Below are positions 38,201-51,518 of a stretch of 64,000 nucleotides of DNA, piece after piece. The stretch lies in assembly GCA_963995525.1 (NCBI GenBank), contig OZ023206.1:1488001-1552000 (forward strand), read 5' to 3'. The translations under genes and the position numbers were made by a program. This DNA is from Escarpia spicata (taxonomy: Eukaryota > Annelida > Polychaeta > Sabellida > Siboglinidae). How positions within the stretch are numbered: position 1 is the stretch's first letter; every line of letters starts with the position of its first letter. The notes under the pieces are model-generated. The model was not told the origin of the DNA, ran no database searches, and saw only the letters and a program-made list of their open reading frames with translations.

Positions 38201-39130
38201 AATGCATGTTACCGTTCTATCTCCGTCACGTAAGTTACAAGAACATATTACGTAAGTTATAGGTGTGAAAACTCATCCCCATTTGAAGTTTTTTCTTGTC
38301 TAAAGCAGCAGTACCTTCAGTACTCACGAGTCAAACATGTCCCATATGAAAGTTTTCGAAAAAAATTAATGCAAATCACAGCAAAACGGTATTTGTAGTG
38401 CACTTTTTTCGGCGGAAGGATCTTTAATGTGGTCTTACCCCAAATAGATGTTTTGCACGTTACAAATCTTCACGAAGGCTAGATTGATATCAAGCTACAC
38501 ACATAACTAGATTAACCCCAAATGGGAATGCATGTTACCGTTTTATCCCCGTCACGTAAGTTACAAGAACATATTACGTAAGTTATAGGTGTGAAAACTC
38601 ATCCCCATTTGATGTTTTATCTTGTCTAAAGCAGCAGTACCTTCAGTACTCACGAGACAAACATGTCCCATATCAAAGTGTTCGAAAAAAATTAATGCAT
38701 ATCACAGCAAAACGGTATTTGTAGTGCACTTTTTTCTTTGGAAGGATCCTTAATGTGGTCTTACCCCAAATAGATGTTTTGCATGTTACAAATCTTCACG
38801 AAGGCTAGATTTATATCAAGCTACACACATAACTAGATTAATCACAAATGGAAATGCATGTTACCGTTCTATCTCCGTCACGTACGTTACAAGAACATAT
38901 TACGTAAGTTATAGGTGTGAAAACTCATCCCCATTTGAAGTTTTTTCTTGTCTAAAGCAGCAGTACCTTCAGTACTCACGAGACAAACATGTCCCATATC
39001 AAAGTGTTCGAAAAAAATTAATGCATATCACAGCAAAACGGTATTTGTAGTGCACTTTTTTCGGCGGAAGGATCTTTAATGTGGTCTTACCCCAAATAGA
39101 TGTTTTGCATGTTACAAATCTTCACGAAGG
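35220..39130 (+). repeat. Y/P block M109-M120 of copy B
   Basis: Twelve monomers, 3,911 bp (M117 is 325 bp): Y, P1, P2, P3, P4/T, W, Y, P1, P2, P3/T, W/P2, P3. M110 shares CAGTGCC and M111 shares ACATACTACG and GAAACAAATT with their A counterparts. It lacks the M42-M43 pair of copy A and has an extra P3 (M120, with private CGTACGTTA). Confidence 0.87.
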
Positions 39131-42100
39131 CTAGATTTATTTCAAGCTACACACATAACTAGATTATTTACAAATGGGAATGCATGTTACCGTTCTATCT
39201 CCGTCACGTAAGTTACAAGAACATATTAAGTAAGTTATAGGTGTGAAAACTAATCCCCATTTGAAGTTTTTTCTTATTTAAAGCAGCAGTACATTCAGTA
39301 CTCACGAGACAAACATGTCCCATGTCAAAGTGTTCAAAAAAAATTAATGCATATCACAGCAAAATGGTATTTGTAGTGCACTTTTTTCGGCGGAAGGATC
39401 CTTAATGTGGTCTTATCCCAAATAGATGATTTGCATGTTACAAATCTTCACGAAGGCTAGATTGATATCAAGCTACACACATAACAAGATTAACCCCAAA
39501 TGGGAATGCATGTTACCGTTTTATCCCCGTCACGTAAGTTACAAGAACATATTACGTAAGTTATAGGTGTGAAAACTCATCCCCATTTGAAGTTTTTTCT
39601 TGTCTAAAGCAGCAGTACCTTCAGTACTCACGAGACAAACATGTCCCATATCAAAGTGTTCGAAAAAAATTAATGCATATCACAGCAAAACGGTATTTGT
39701 AGTGCACTTTTTTCGGCGGAAGGATCTTTAATGTGGTCTTACCCCAAATAGATGTTTTGCATGTTACAAATTTTCACGAAGGCTAGATTGATATCAAGCT
39801 ACACACATAACTAGATTAATCACAAATGGGAATGCATGTTACCGTTCTATCTCCGTCACGTAAGTTACAAGAACATATTACGTAAGTTATAGGTGTGAAA
39901 ACTAATCCCCATTTGAAGTTTTTTCTTGTCTAAAGCAGCAGTACATTCAGTACTCACGAGACAAACGTGTCCCATGTCAAAGTGTTCGAAAAAAATTAAT
40001 GCATATCACAGCAAAACGGTATTTGTAGTGCACTTTTTTCGGCGGAAGGATCCTTAATGTGGTCTTACCCCAAATAGATGTTTTGCATGTTACAAATTTT
40101 CACGAAAGGTAGATTGATATCAAGCTACACACATAACTAGATTAAACCCAAATGGGAATGCATGTTACCGTTTTATCCCCGTCACGTAAGTTACAAGAAC
40201 ATATTACGTAAGTTATAGGTGTGAAAACTCATCCCCATTTGAAGTTTTTTCTTGTCTAAAGCAGCAGTACCTTCAGTACTCACGAGACAAACATGTCCCA
40301 TGTCCAAATGTTCGAAAAAAATTAATGCATATCACAGCAAAACGGTATTTGTAGTGCACTTTTTTCGGCGGAAGGATCCTTAATGTGGTCTTACCCCAAA
40401 TATATGTTTTGCATGTTACAAATCTTCACGAAGGCTAGATTGATATCAAGCTACACACATAATTAGATTAACCACAAATGGGAATGCATGTTACCGTTCT
40501 ATCTCCGTCACGTAAGTTACAAGAACATATTACGTAAGTTATAGGTGTGAAAACTCATCCCCATTTGAAGTTTTTTCTTGTCTAAAGCAGCAGTACCTTC
40601 AGTACTCACGAGACAAACATGTCCCATATCAAAGTGTTCGAAAAAAATTAATGCATATCACAGCAAAACGGTATTTGTAGTGCACTTTTTTCGGCGGAAG
40701 GATCTTTAATGTGGTCTTACCCCAAATAGATGTTTTGCATGTTACAAATCTTCACGAAGGCTAGATTGATATCAAGCTACACACATAACTAGATTAATCA
40801 CAAATGGGAATGCATGTTACCGTTCTATCTCCGTCACGTAAGTTACAAGAACATATTACGTAAGTTATAGGTGTGAAAACTCATCCCCATTTGAAGTTTT
40901 TTCTTGTCTAAAGCAGCAGTACCTTCAGTACTCACGAGACAAACATGTCCCATATCAAAGTGTTCGAAAAAAATGTATGCATATCACAGCAAAACGGTAT
41001 TTGTAGTGCACTTTTTTCTTTGGAAGGATCCTTAATGTGGTCTTACCCCAAATAGATGTTTTGCATGTTACAAATCTTCACGAAGGCTAGATTGATATCA
41101 AGCTACACACATAACAAGATTAACCCCAAATGGGAATGCATGTTACCGTTTTATCCCCGTCACGTAAGTTACAAGAACATATTACGTAAGTTATAGGTGT
41201 GAAAACTCATCCCCATTTGAAGTTTTTTCTTGTCTAAAGCAGCAGTACCTTCAGTACTCACGAGACAAACATGTCCCATATAAAAGTGTTCGAAAAAAAT
41301 TAATGCATATCACAGCAAAACGGTATTTGTAGTGCACTTTTTTCGGCGGAAGGATCTTTAATGTGGTCTTACCCCAAATAGATGTTTTGCATGTTACAAA
41401 TTTTCACGAAGGCTAGATTGATATCAAGCTACACACATAACTAGATTAATCACAAATGGGAATGCATGTTACCGTTCTATCTCCGTCACGTAAGTTACAA
41501 GAACATATTACGTAAGTTATAGGTGTGAAAACTAATCCCCATTTGAAGTTTTTTCTTGTCTAAAGCAGCAGTACATTCAGTACTCACGAGACAAACGTGT
41601 CCCATGTCAAAGTGTTCGAAAAAAATTAATGCATATCACAGGAAAACGGTATTTGTAGTGCACTTTTTTCGGCGTAAGGATCCTTAATGTGGTCTTACCC
41701 CAAATAGATGTTTTGCATGTTACAAATTTTCACGAAAGGTAGATTGATATCAAGCTACACACATAACTAGATTAAACCCAAATGGGAATGCATGTTACCG
41801 TTTTATCCCCGTCACGTAAGTTACAAGAACATATTACGTAAGTTATAGGTGTGAAAACTCATCCCCATTTGAAGTTTTTTCTTGTCTAAAGCAGCAATAC
41901 CTTCAGTACTCACGAGACAAACATGTCCCATATCAAAGTGTTCGAAAAAAATTTATGCATATCACAGCAAAACGGTATTTGTAGTGCACTTTTTTTTGCG
42001 GAATGATCTTTAAAGTGGTCTTACCCCAAATAGATGTTTTGCACGTTACAAATCTTCACGAAGGCTAGATTGATATCAAGCTACACACATAACTAGATTA

Positions 42101-42390
42101 ACCCCAAATGGGAATGCATGTTACCGTTTTATCCCCGTCACGTAAGTTACAAGAACATATTACGTAAGTTATAGGTGTGAAAACTCATCCCCATTTGAAT
42201 TTTTTTCTTGTCTAAAGCAGCAGTACCTTCAGTACTCACGAGACAAACATGTCCCATGTCCAAATGTTCGAAAAAAATTAATGCATATCACAGCAAAACG
42301 GTATTTGTAGTGCACTTTTTTCGGCGGAAGGATCCTTAATGTGGTCTTACCCCAAATATATGTTTTGCATGTTACAAATCTTCACGAAGG
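39131..42390 (+). repeat. Z block M121-M130 of copy B
   Basis: Ten monomers: P4', Z1, Z2, Z3/Y hybrid, P1, P2, Z1, Z2, Z3, Y. The P4' (M121) begins GATTTATTTC and has GATTATTTAC, so it carries extra private changes. M126 (ATGTATGC) and M128 (CACAGG, CGTAAGG) match M60 and M62. It is five monomers shorter than the Z block of copy A. Confidence 0.86.
40109..40434 (+). repeat. Hybrid monomer M124 (Z3 5' / Y 3')
   Basis: Starts AAACCC with TTATCC like Z3, then has CAGCAGTACC, CATGTCCAAATG, GGATCC and TATATG like Y. It replaces a stretch of copy A running from Z3 (M53) to Y (M58). An in-register deletion-type exchange in about monomer positions 41-160 explains it. Confidence 0.8.
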
Positions 42391-44998
42391 CTAGATTGAT
42401 ATCAAGCTACACACATAATTAGATTAACCACAAATGGGAATGCATGTTACCGTTCTATCTCCGTCACGTAAGTTACAAGAACATATTACGTAAGTTATAG
42501 GTGTGAAAACTCATCCCCATTTGAAGTTTTTTCTTGTCTAAAGCAGCAGTACCTTCAGTACTCACGAGACAAACATGTCCCATATCAAAGTGTTCGAAAA
42601 AAATTAATGCATATCACAGCAAAACGGTATTTGTAGTGCACTTTTTTCTTTGGAAGGATCCTTAATGTGGTCTTACCCCAAATAGATGTTTTGCATGTTA
42701 CAAATCTTCACGAAGGCTAGATTGATATCAAGCTACACACATAACTAGATTAATCACAAATGGAAATGCATGTTACCGTTCTATCTCCGTCACGTAAGTT
42801 ACAAGAACATATTACGTAAGTTATAGGTGTGAAAACTCATCCCCATTTGAAGTTTTTTCTTGTCTAAAGCAGCAGTACCTTCAGTACTCACGAGACAAAC
42901 ATGTCCCATATCAAAGTGTTCGAAAAAAATTAATGCATATCACAGCAAAACGGTATTTGTAGTGCACTTTTTTCGGCGGAAGGATCTTTAATGTGGTCTT
43001 ACCCCAAATAGATGTTTTGCATGTTACAAATCTTCACGAAGGCTAGATTGATATCAAGCTACACACATAACTAGATTAATTACAAATGGGAATGCATGTT
43101 ACCGTTCTATCTCCGTCACGTAAGTTACAAGAACATATTAAGTAAGTTATAGGTGTGAAAACTAATCCCCATTTGAAGTTTTTTCTTATTTAAAGCAGCA
43201 GTACATTCAGTACTCCCGAGACAAACATGTCCCATGTCAAAGTGTTCAAAAAAAATTAATGCATATCACAGCAAAATGGTATTTGTAGTGCACTTTTTTC
43301 GGCGGAAGGATCCTTAATGTGGTCTTATCCCAAATAGATGATTTGCATGTTACAAATCTTCACGAAGGCTAGATTGATATCAAGCTACACACATAACAAG
43401 ATTAACCCCAAATGGGAATGCATGTTACCGTTTTATCCCCGTCACGTAAGTTACAAGAACATATTACGTAAGTTATAGGTGTGAAAACTCATCCCCATTT
43501 GAAGTTTTTTCTTGTCTAAAGCTGCAGTACCTTCAGTACTCACGAGACAAACATGTCCCATATCAAAGTGTTCGAAAAAAATTAATGCATATCACAGCAA
43601 AACGGTATTTGTAGTGCACTTTTTTCGGCGGAAGGATCTTTAATGTGGTCTTACCCCAAATAGATGTTTTGCATGTTACAAATTTTCACGAAGGCTAGAT
43701 TGATATCAAGCTACACACATAACTAGATTAATCACAAATGGGAATGCATGTTACCGTTCTATCTCCGTCACGTAAGTTACAAGAACATATTACGTAAGTT
43801 ATAGGTGTGAAAACTAATCCCCATTTGAAGTTTTTTCTTGTCTAAAGCAGCAGTACATTCAGTACTCACGAGACAAACGTGTCCCATGTCAAAGTGTTCG
43901 AAAAAAATTAATGCATATCACAGCAAAACGGTATTTGTAGTGCACTTTTTTCGGCGGAAGGATCCTTAATGTGGTCTTATCCCAAATAGATGATTTGCAT
44001 GTTACAAATCTTCACGAAGGCTAGATTGATATCAAGCTACACACATAACTAGATTAACCCCAAATGGGAATGCATGTTACCGTTTTATCCCCGTCACGTA
44101 AGTTACAAGAACATATTACGTAAGTTATAGGTGTGAAAACTCATCCCCATTTGAAGTTTTTTCTTGTCTAAAGCAGCAGTACCTTCAGTACTCACGAGAC
44201 AAACATGTCCCATATCAAAGTGTTCGAAAAAAAGTAATGCATATCACCGCAAAACGGTATTTGTAATGCACTTTTTTCGGCGGAAGGATATTTAATGTGG
44301 TCTTACCCCAAATAGATGTTTTCCATGTTACAAGTCTTCACGAAGGCTAGATTGATATCAAGCTACACACATAACTAGATTAACCCCAAATGGGAATGCA
44401 TGTTACCGTTTTATCCCCGTCACGTAAGTTACAAGAACATATTACGTAAGTTATAGGTGTTAAAACTCATCCCCATTTGATGTTTTATCTTGTCTAAAGC
44501 AGCAGTACATTCAGTACTCACGAGACAAACATGTCCCATGTAAAAATGTTCGAAAAAAATTAATGGATATCACAGCAAAACGGTATTTGTAGTGCACTTT
44601 TTTCGGCGGAAGGATCCTTAATGTGGTCTTACCCCAAATAGATGTTTTGCATGTTACAAATCTTCACGAAGGCTAGATTGATATCAAGCTACACACATAA
44701 CTAGATTAACCCCAAATGGGAATGCATGTTACCGTTGTATCCCCGTCACGTAAGTTACAAGAACATATTACGTAAGTTATAGGTGTGAAAACTCATCCCC
44801 ATTTGAAGTTTTTTCTTGTCTAAAGCAGCAGTACCTTCAGTACTCACGAGACAAACATGTCCCATATCAAAGTTTTCGAAAAACATTAATGCAAATCACA
44901 GCAAAACGGTATTTGTAGTGCACTTTTTTCGGCGGAAAGATCTTTAATGTGGTCTTACCCCAAATATATGTTTTGCACGTTACAAATCTTCACGAAGG
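42391..44998 (+). repeat. Right end of copy B: M131-M138 ending AA1-AA2-AA3
   Basis: Same eight monomers as 20869-23476, with CTCCCGAG (M133) and AAGCTGCAG (M134) shared. Differences seen are ATCACCGC and AGATG in M136, CGGCGG in M137 (CGACGG in M71), AACCCC in M138 (AACCAC in M72) and an AAACATT change in M138. Confidence 0.88.
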
Positions 44999-47280
44999 CT
45001 AGATTGATATCAAGCTACACACATAACTAGATTAATCACAAATGGAAATGCATGTTACCGTTCTATCTCCGTCACGTAAGTTACAAGAACATATTACGTA
45101 AGTTATAGGTGTGAAAACTCATCCCCATTTGAAGTTTTTTCTTGTCTAAAGCAGCAGTACCTTCAGTACTCACGAGACAAACATGTCCCATATCAAAGTG
45201 TTCGAAAAAAATTAATGCATATCACAGCAAAACGGTATTTGTAGTGCACTTTTTTCGGCGGAAGGATCTTTAATGTGGTCTTACCCCAAATAGATGTTTT
45301 GCATGTTACAAATTTTCACGAAGGCTAGATTGATATCAAGCTACACACATAACTAGATTAATCACAAATGGGAATGCATGTTACCGTTCTATCTCCGTCA
45401 CGTAAGTTACAAGAACATATTACGTAAGTTATAGGTGTGAAAACTCATCCCCATTTGAAGTTTTTTCTTGTCTAAAGCAGCAGTACCTTCAGTACTCACG
45501 AGACAAACATGTCCCATATCAAAGTTTTCGAAAAAAATTAATGCAAATCACAGCAAAACGGTATTTGTAGTGCACTTTTTTCGGCGGAAAGATCTTTAAT
45601 GTGGTCTTACCCCAAATATATGTTTTGCACGTTACAAATCTTCACGAAGGCTAGATTGATATCAAGCTACACACATAACTAGATTAATCACAAATGGAAA
45701 TGCATGTTACCGTTCTATCTCCGTCACGTAAGTTACAAGAACATATTACGTAAGTTATAGGTGTGAAAACTCATCCCCATTTGAAGTTTTTTCTTGTCTA
45801 AAGCAGCAGTACCTTCAGTACTCACGAGACAAACATGTCCCATATCAAAGTGTTCGAAAAAAATTAATGCATATCACAGCAAAACGGTATTTGTAGTGCA
45901 CTTTTTTCGGCGGAAGGATCTTTAATGTGGTCTTACCCCAAATAGATGTTTTGCATGTTACAAATTTTCACGAAGGCTAGATTGATATCAAGCTACACAC
46001 ATAACTAGATTAATCACAAATGGGAATGCATGTTACCGTTCTATCTCCGTCACGTAAGTTACAAGAACATATTACGTAAGTTATAGGTGTGAAAACTAAT
46101 CCCCATTTGAAGTTTTTTCTTGTCTAAAGCAGCAGTACATTCAGTACTCACGAGACAAACGTGTCCCATGTCAAAGTGTTCGAAAAAAATTAATGCATAT
46201 CACAGCAAAACGGTATTTGTAGTGCACTTTTTTCGGCGGAAGGATCCTTAATGTGGTCTTATCCCAAATAGATGATTTGCATGTTACAAATCTTCACGAA
46301 GGCTAGATTGATATCAAGCTACACACATAACTAGATTAACCCCAAATGGGAATGCATGTTACCGTTTTATCCCCGTCACGTAAGTTACAAGAACATATTA
46401 CGTAAGTTATAGGTGTGAAAACTCATCCCCATTTGAAGTTTTTTCTTGTCTAAAGCAGCAGTACCTTCAGTACTCACGAGACAAACATGTCCCATATCAA
46501 AGTGTTCGAAAAAAAGTAATGCATATCACAGCAAAACGGTATTTGTAATGCACTTTTTTCGGCGGAAGGATATTTAATGTGGTCTTACCCCAAATAGATG
46601 TTTTCCATGTTACAAGTCTTCACGAAGGCTAGATTGATATCAAGCTACACACATAACTAGATTAACCCCAAATGGGAATGCATGTTACCGTTTTATCCCC
46701 GTCACGTAAGTTACAAGAACATATTACGTAAGTTATAGGTGTTAAAACTCATCCCCATTTGATGTTTTATCTTGTCTAAAGCAGCAGTACATTCAGTACT
46801 CACGAGACAAACATGTCCCATGTAAAAATGTTCGAAAAAAATTAATGGATATCACAGCAAAACGGTATTTGTAGTGCACTTTTTTCGGCGGAAGGATCCT
46901 TAATGTGGTCTTACCCCAAATAGATGTTTTGCATGTTACAAATCTTCACGAAGGCTAGATTGATATCAAGCTACACACATAACTAGATTAACCCCAAATG
47001 GGAATGCATGTTACCGTTTTATCCCCGTCACGTAAGTTACAAGAACATATTACGTAAGTTATAGGTGTGAAAACTCATCCCCATTTGAAGTTTTTTCTTG
47101 TCTAAAGCAGCAGTACCTTCAGTACTCACGAGACAAACATGTCCCATATCAAAGTTTTCGAAAAAAATTAATGCAAATCACAGCAAAACGGTATTTGTAG
47201 TGCACTTTTTTCGGCGGAAAGATCTTTAATGTGGTCTTACCCCAAATATATGTTTTGCACGTTACAAATCTTCACGAAGG
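44999..47280 (+). repeat. Mosaic block M139-M145
   Basis: Seven monomers: P3, Z2/AA3 hybrid, P3, Z2/P4' hybrid, AA1, AA2, AA3. Both P3 monomers end AATTTTC as Z1 does, so they are P3/Z1 hybrids. M140 (45325) begins AATCAC with CTATCT and ends CATATCAAAGTTTTC, GCAAATC, GGAAAGATC. The block looks like a duplicated and internally shortened form of P3-P4'-Z1-Z2-AA1-AA2-AA3. Confidence 0.82.
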
Positions 47281-49236
47281 CTAGATTGATATCAAGCTAC
47301 ACACATAACTAGATTAATCACAAATGGAAATGCATGTTACCGTTCTATCTCCGTCACGTAAGTTACAAGAACATATTACGTAAGTTATAGGTGTGAAAAC
47401 TCATCCCCATTTGAAGTTTTTTCTTGTCTAAAGCAGCAGTACCTTCAGTACTCACGAGACAAACATGTCCCATATCAAAGTGTTCGAAAAAAATTAATGC
47501 ATATCACAGCAAAACGGTATTTGTAGTGCACTTTTTTCGGCGGAAGGATCTTTAATGTGGTCTTACCCCAAATAGATGTTTTGCATGTTACAAATCTTCA
47601 CGAAGGCTAGATTGATATCAAGCTACACACATAACTAGATTAATTACAAATGGGAATGCATGTTACCGTTCTATCTCCGTCACGTAAGTTACAAGAACAT
47701 ATTAAGTAAGTTATAGGTGTGAAAACTAATCCCCATTTGAAGTTTTTTCTTATTTAAAGCAGCAGTACATTCAGTACTCCCGAGACAAACATGTCCCATG
47801 TCAAAGTGTTCAAAAAAAATTAATGCATATCACAGCAAAATGGTATTTGTAGTGCACTTTTTTCGGCGGAAGGATCCTTAATGTGGTGTTATCCCAAATA
47901 GATGATTTGCATGTTACAAATCTTCACGAAGGCTAGATTGATATCAAGCTACACACATAACAAGATTAACCCCAAATGGGAATGCATGTTACCGTTTTAT
48001 CCCCGTCACGTAAGTTACAAGAACATATTACGTAAGTTATAGGTGTGAAAACTCATCCCCATTTGAAGTTTTTTCTTGTCTAAAGCTGCAGTACCTTCAG
48101 TACTCACGAGACAAACATGTCCCATATCAAAGTGTTCGAAAAAAATTAATGCATATCACAGCAAAACGGTATTTGTAGTGCACTTTTTTCGGCGGAAGGA
48201 TCTTTAATGTGGTCTTACCCCAAATAGATGTTTTGCATGTTACAAATTTTCACGAAGGCTAGATTGATATCAAGCTACACACATAACTAGATTAATCACA
48301 AATGGGAATGCATGTTACCGTTCTATCTCCGTCACGTAAGTTACAAGAACATATTACGTAAGTTATAGGTGTGAAAACTAATCCCCATTTGAAGTTTTTT
48401 CTTGTCTAAAGCAGCAGTACATTCAGTACTCACGAGACAAACGTGTCCCATGTCAAAGTGTTCGAAAAAAATTAATGCATATCACAGCAAAACGGTATTT
48501 GTAATGCACTTTTTTCGGCGGAAGGATATTTAATGTGGTCTTACCCCAAATAGATGTTTTCCATGTTACAAGTCTTCACGAAGGCTAGATTGATATCAAG
48601 CTACACACATAACTAGATTAACCCCAAATGGGAATGCATGTTACCGTTTTATCCCCGTCACGTAAGTTACAAGAACATATTACGTAAGTTATAGGTGTTA
48701 AAACTCATCCCCATTTGATGTTTTATCTTGTCTAAAGCAGCAGTACATTCAGTACTCACGAGACAAACATGTCCCATGTAAAAATGTTCGAAAAAAATTA
48801 ATGGATATCACAGCAAAACGGTATTTGTAGTGCACTTTTTTCGGCGGAAGGATCCTTAATGTGGTCTTACCCCAAATAGATGTTTTGCATGTTACAAATC
48901 TTCACGAAGGCTAGATTGATATCAAGCTACACACATAACTAGATTAACCCCAAATGGGAATGCATGTTACCGTTTTATCCCCGTCACGTAAGTTACAAGA
49001 ACATATTACGTAAGTTATAGGTGTGAAAACTCATCCCCATTTGAAGTTTTTTCTTGTCTAAAGCAGCAGTACCTTCAGTACTCACGAGACAAACATGTCC
49101 CATATCAAAGTTTTCGAAAAAAATTAATGCAAATCACAGCAAAACGGTATTTGTAGTGCACTTTTTTCGGCGGAAAGATCTTTAATGTGGTCTTACCCCA
49201 AATATATGTTTTGCACGTTACAAATCTTCACGAAGG
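47281..49236 (+). repeat. Mosaic block M146-M151 (P3 P4' Z1 Z2/AA1 AA2 AA3)
   Basis: Six monomers, 1,956 bp. Same order as the right end of copies A and B, but Z2 and AA1 are fused: M149 (48259-48584) starts with ACTAATCC and AACGTGTCC and ends TGTAATGCA, GGATATTT, TTCCATG. M147 keeps CTCCCGAG and has a private GTGGTGTTATCCC. Confidence 0.85.
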
Positions 49237-51518
49237 CTAGATTGATATCAAGCTACACACATAACTAGATTAACCCGTAATGGGAATGCATGTTACCGTT
49301 TTATCCCCGTCACGTAAGTTACAAGAACATATTACGTAAGTTATAGGTGTGAAAACTCATCCCCATTTGAAGTTTTTTCTTGTCTAAAGCAGCAGTACCT
49401 TCAGTACTCACGAGACAAACATGTCCCATATCAAAGTGTTCGAAAAAAATTAATGCATATCACAGCAAAACGGTATTTGTAGTGCACTTTTTTCGGCGGA
49501 AGGATCTTTAATGTGGTCTTACCCCAAATAGATGTTTTGCATGTTACAAATTTTCACGAAGGCTAGATTGATATCAAGCTACACACATAACTAGATTAAT
49601 CACAAATGGGAATGCATGTTACCGTTCTATCTCCGTCACGTAAGTTACAAGAACATATTACGTAAGTTATAGGTGTGAAAACTAATCCCCATTTGAAGTT
49701 TTTTCTTGTCTAAAGCAGCAGTACATTCAGTACTCACGAGACAAACGTGTCCCATGTCAAAGTGTTCGAAAAAAATTAATGCATATCACACCAAAACGGT
49801 ATTTGTAGTGCACTTTTTTCGGCGGAAGGATCCTTAATGTGGTCTTACCCCAAATAGATGTTTTGCATGTTACAAATTTTCACGAAGGGTAGATTGATAT
49901 CAAGCTACACACATAACTAGATTAACCCCAAATGGGAATGCATGTTACCGTTTTATCCCCGTCACGTAAGTTACAAGAACATATTACGTAAGTTATAGGT
50001 GTGAAAACTCATCCCCATTTGAAGTTTTTTCTTGTCTAAAGCAGCAGTACCTTCAGTACTCACGAGACAAACATGTCCCATATCAAAGTGTTCGAAAAAA
50101 ATTTATGCATATCACAGCAAAACGGTATTTGTAGTGCACTTTTTTTGGCGGAATGATCTTTAAAGTGGTCTTACCCCAAATAGATGTTTTGCACGTTACA
50201 AATCTTCACGAAGGCTAGATTGATATCAAGCTACACACATAACTAGATTAACCCCAAATGGGAATGCATGTTACCGTTTTATCCCCGTCACGTAAGTTAC
50301 AAGAACATATTACGTAAGTTATAGGTGTTAAAACTCATCCCCATTTGATGTTTTATCTTGTCTAAAGCAGCAGTACATTCAGTACTCACGAGACAAACAT
50401 GTCCCATGTAAAAATGTTCGAAAAAAATTAATGGATATCACAGCAAAACGGTATTTGTAGTGCACTTTTTTCGGCGGAAGGATCCTTAATGTGGTCTTAC
50501 CCCAAATAGATGTTTTGCATGTTACAAATCTTCACGAAGGCTAGATTGATATCAAGCTACACACATAACTAGATTAACCCCAAATGGGAATGCATGTTAC
50601 CGTTTTATCCCCGTCACGTAAGTTACAAGAACATATTACGTAAGTTATAGGTGTGAAAACTCATCCCCATTTGAAGTTTTTTCTTGTCTAAAGCAGCAGT
50701 ACCTTCAGTACTCACGAGACAAACATGTCCCATATCAAAGTTTTCGAAAAAAATTAATGCAAATCACAGCAAAACGGTATTTGTAGTGCACTTTTTTCGG
50801 CGGAAAGATCTTTAATGTGGTCTTACCCCAAATATATGTTTTGCACGTTACAAATCTTCACGAAGGCTAGATTGATATCAAGCTACACACATAACTAGAT
50901 TAACCCGTAATGGAAATGCATGTTACCGTTTTATCCCCGTCACGTAAGTTACAAGAACATATTACGTAAGTTATAGGTGTGAAAACTCATCCCCATTTGA
51001 AGTTTTTTCTTGTCTAAAGCAGCAGTACCTTCAGTACTCACGAGACAAACATGTCCCATATCAAAGTGTTCGAAAAAAATTAATGCATATCACAGCAAAA
51101 CGGTATTTGTAGTGCACTTTTTTCGGCGGAAGGATCTTTAATGTGGTCTTACCCCAAATAGATGTTTTGCATGTTACAAATTTTCACGAAGGCTAGATTG
51201 ATATCAAGCTACACACATAACTAGATTAATCACAAATGGGAATGCATGTTACCGTTCTATCTCCGTCACGTAAGTTACAAGAACATATTACGTAAGTTAT
51301 AGGTGTGAAAACTAATCCCCATTTGAAGTTTTTTCTTGTCTAAAGCAGCAGTACATTCAGTACTCACGAGACAAACGTGTCCCATGTCAAAGTGTTCGAA
51401 AAAAATTAATGCATATCACAGCAAAACGGTATTTGTAGTGCACTTTTTTTGGCGGAATGATCTTTAAAGTGGTCTTACCCCAAATAGATGTTTTGCACGT
51501 TACAAATCTTCACGAAGG
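49237..51518 (+). repeat. Mosaic block M152-M158 (Q/Z1, Z2, U, AA2, AA3, Q/Z1, Z2/U)
   Basis: Seven 326-bp monomers. M152 and M157 begin CCCGTAATG like Q but end CATATCAAAGTG, GGATCT, GCATG, AATTTTC like Z1; they lack the 327-bp Q insertion. M158 starts as Z2 and ends as U (AATGATCTTTAAAG, GCACG). The Q/Z1 then Z2 order appears twice, 1,630 bp (five monomers) apart, suggesting a local duplication. Confidence 0.82.

Larger units (their letters stand above)
23477..44998 (+). repeat. Macro-duplication copy B: 66 monomers, 21,522 bp
   Basis: M73-M138, directly following copy A and repeating its class order. Net changes from A are: one monomer lost by fusion of T and U (M85); six gained (second W-W-U-X-R-T unit, 32612-34567); two absent (M42-M43 of A); one more P3 (M120); and five fewer around Z3/Y (M124). 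These sum to the observed 66 against 67. New private changes in B include the +2 insertion in M77, GTTTTATGTTG in M84, ATTACTTAAG in M109 and CGTACGTTA in M120. Confidence 0.92.
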
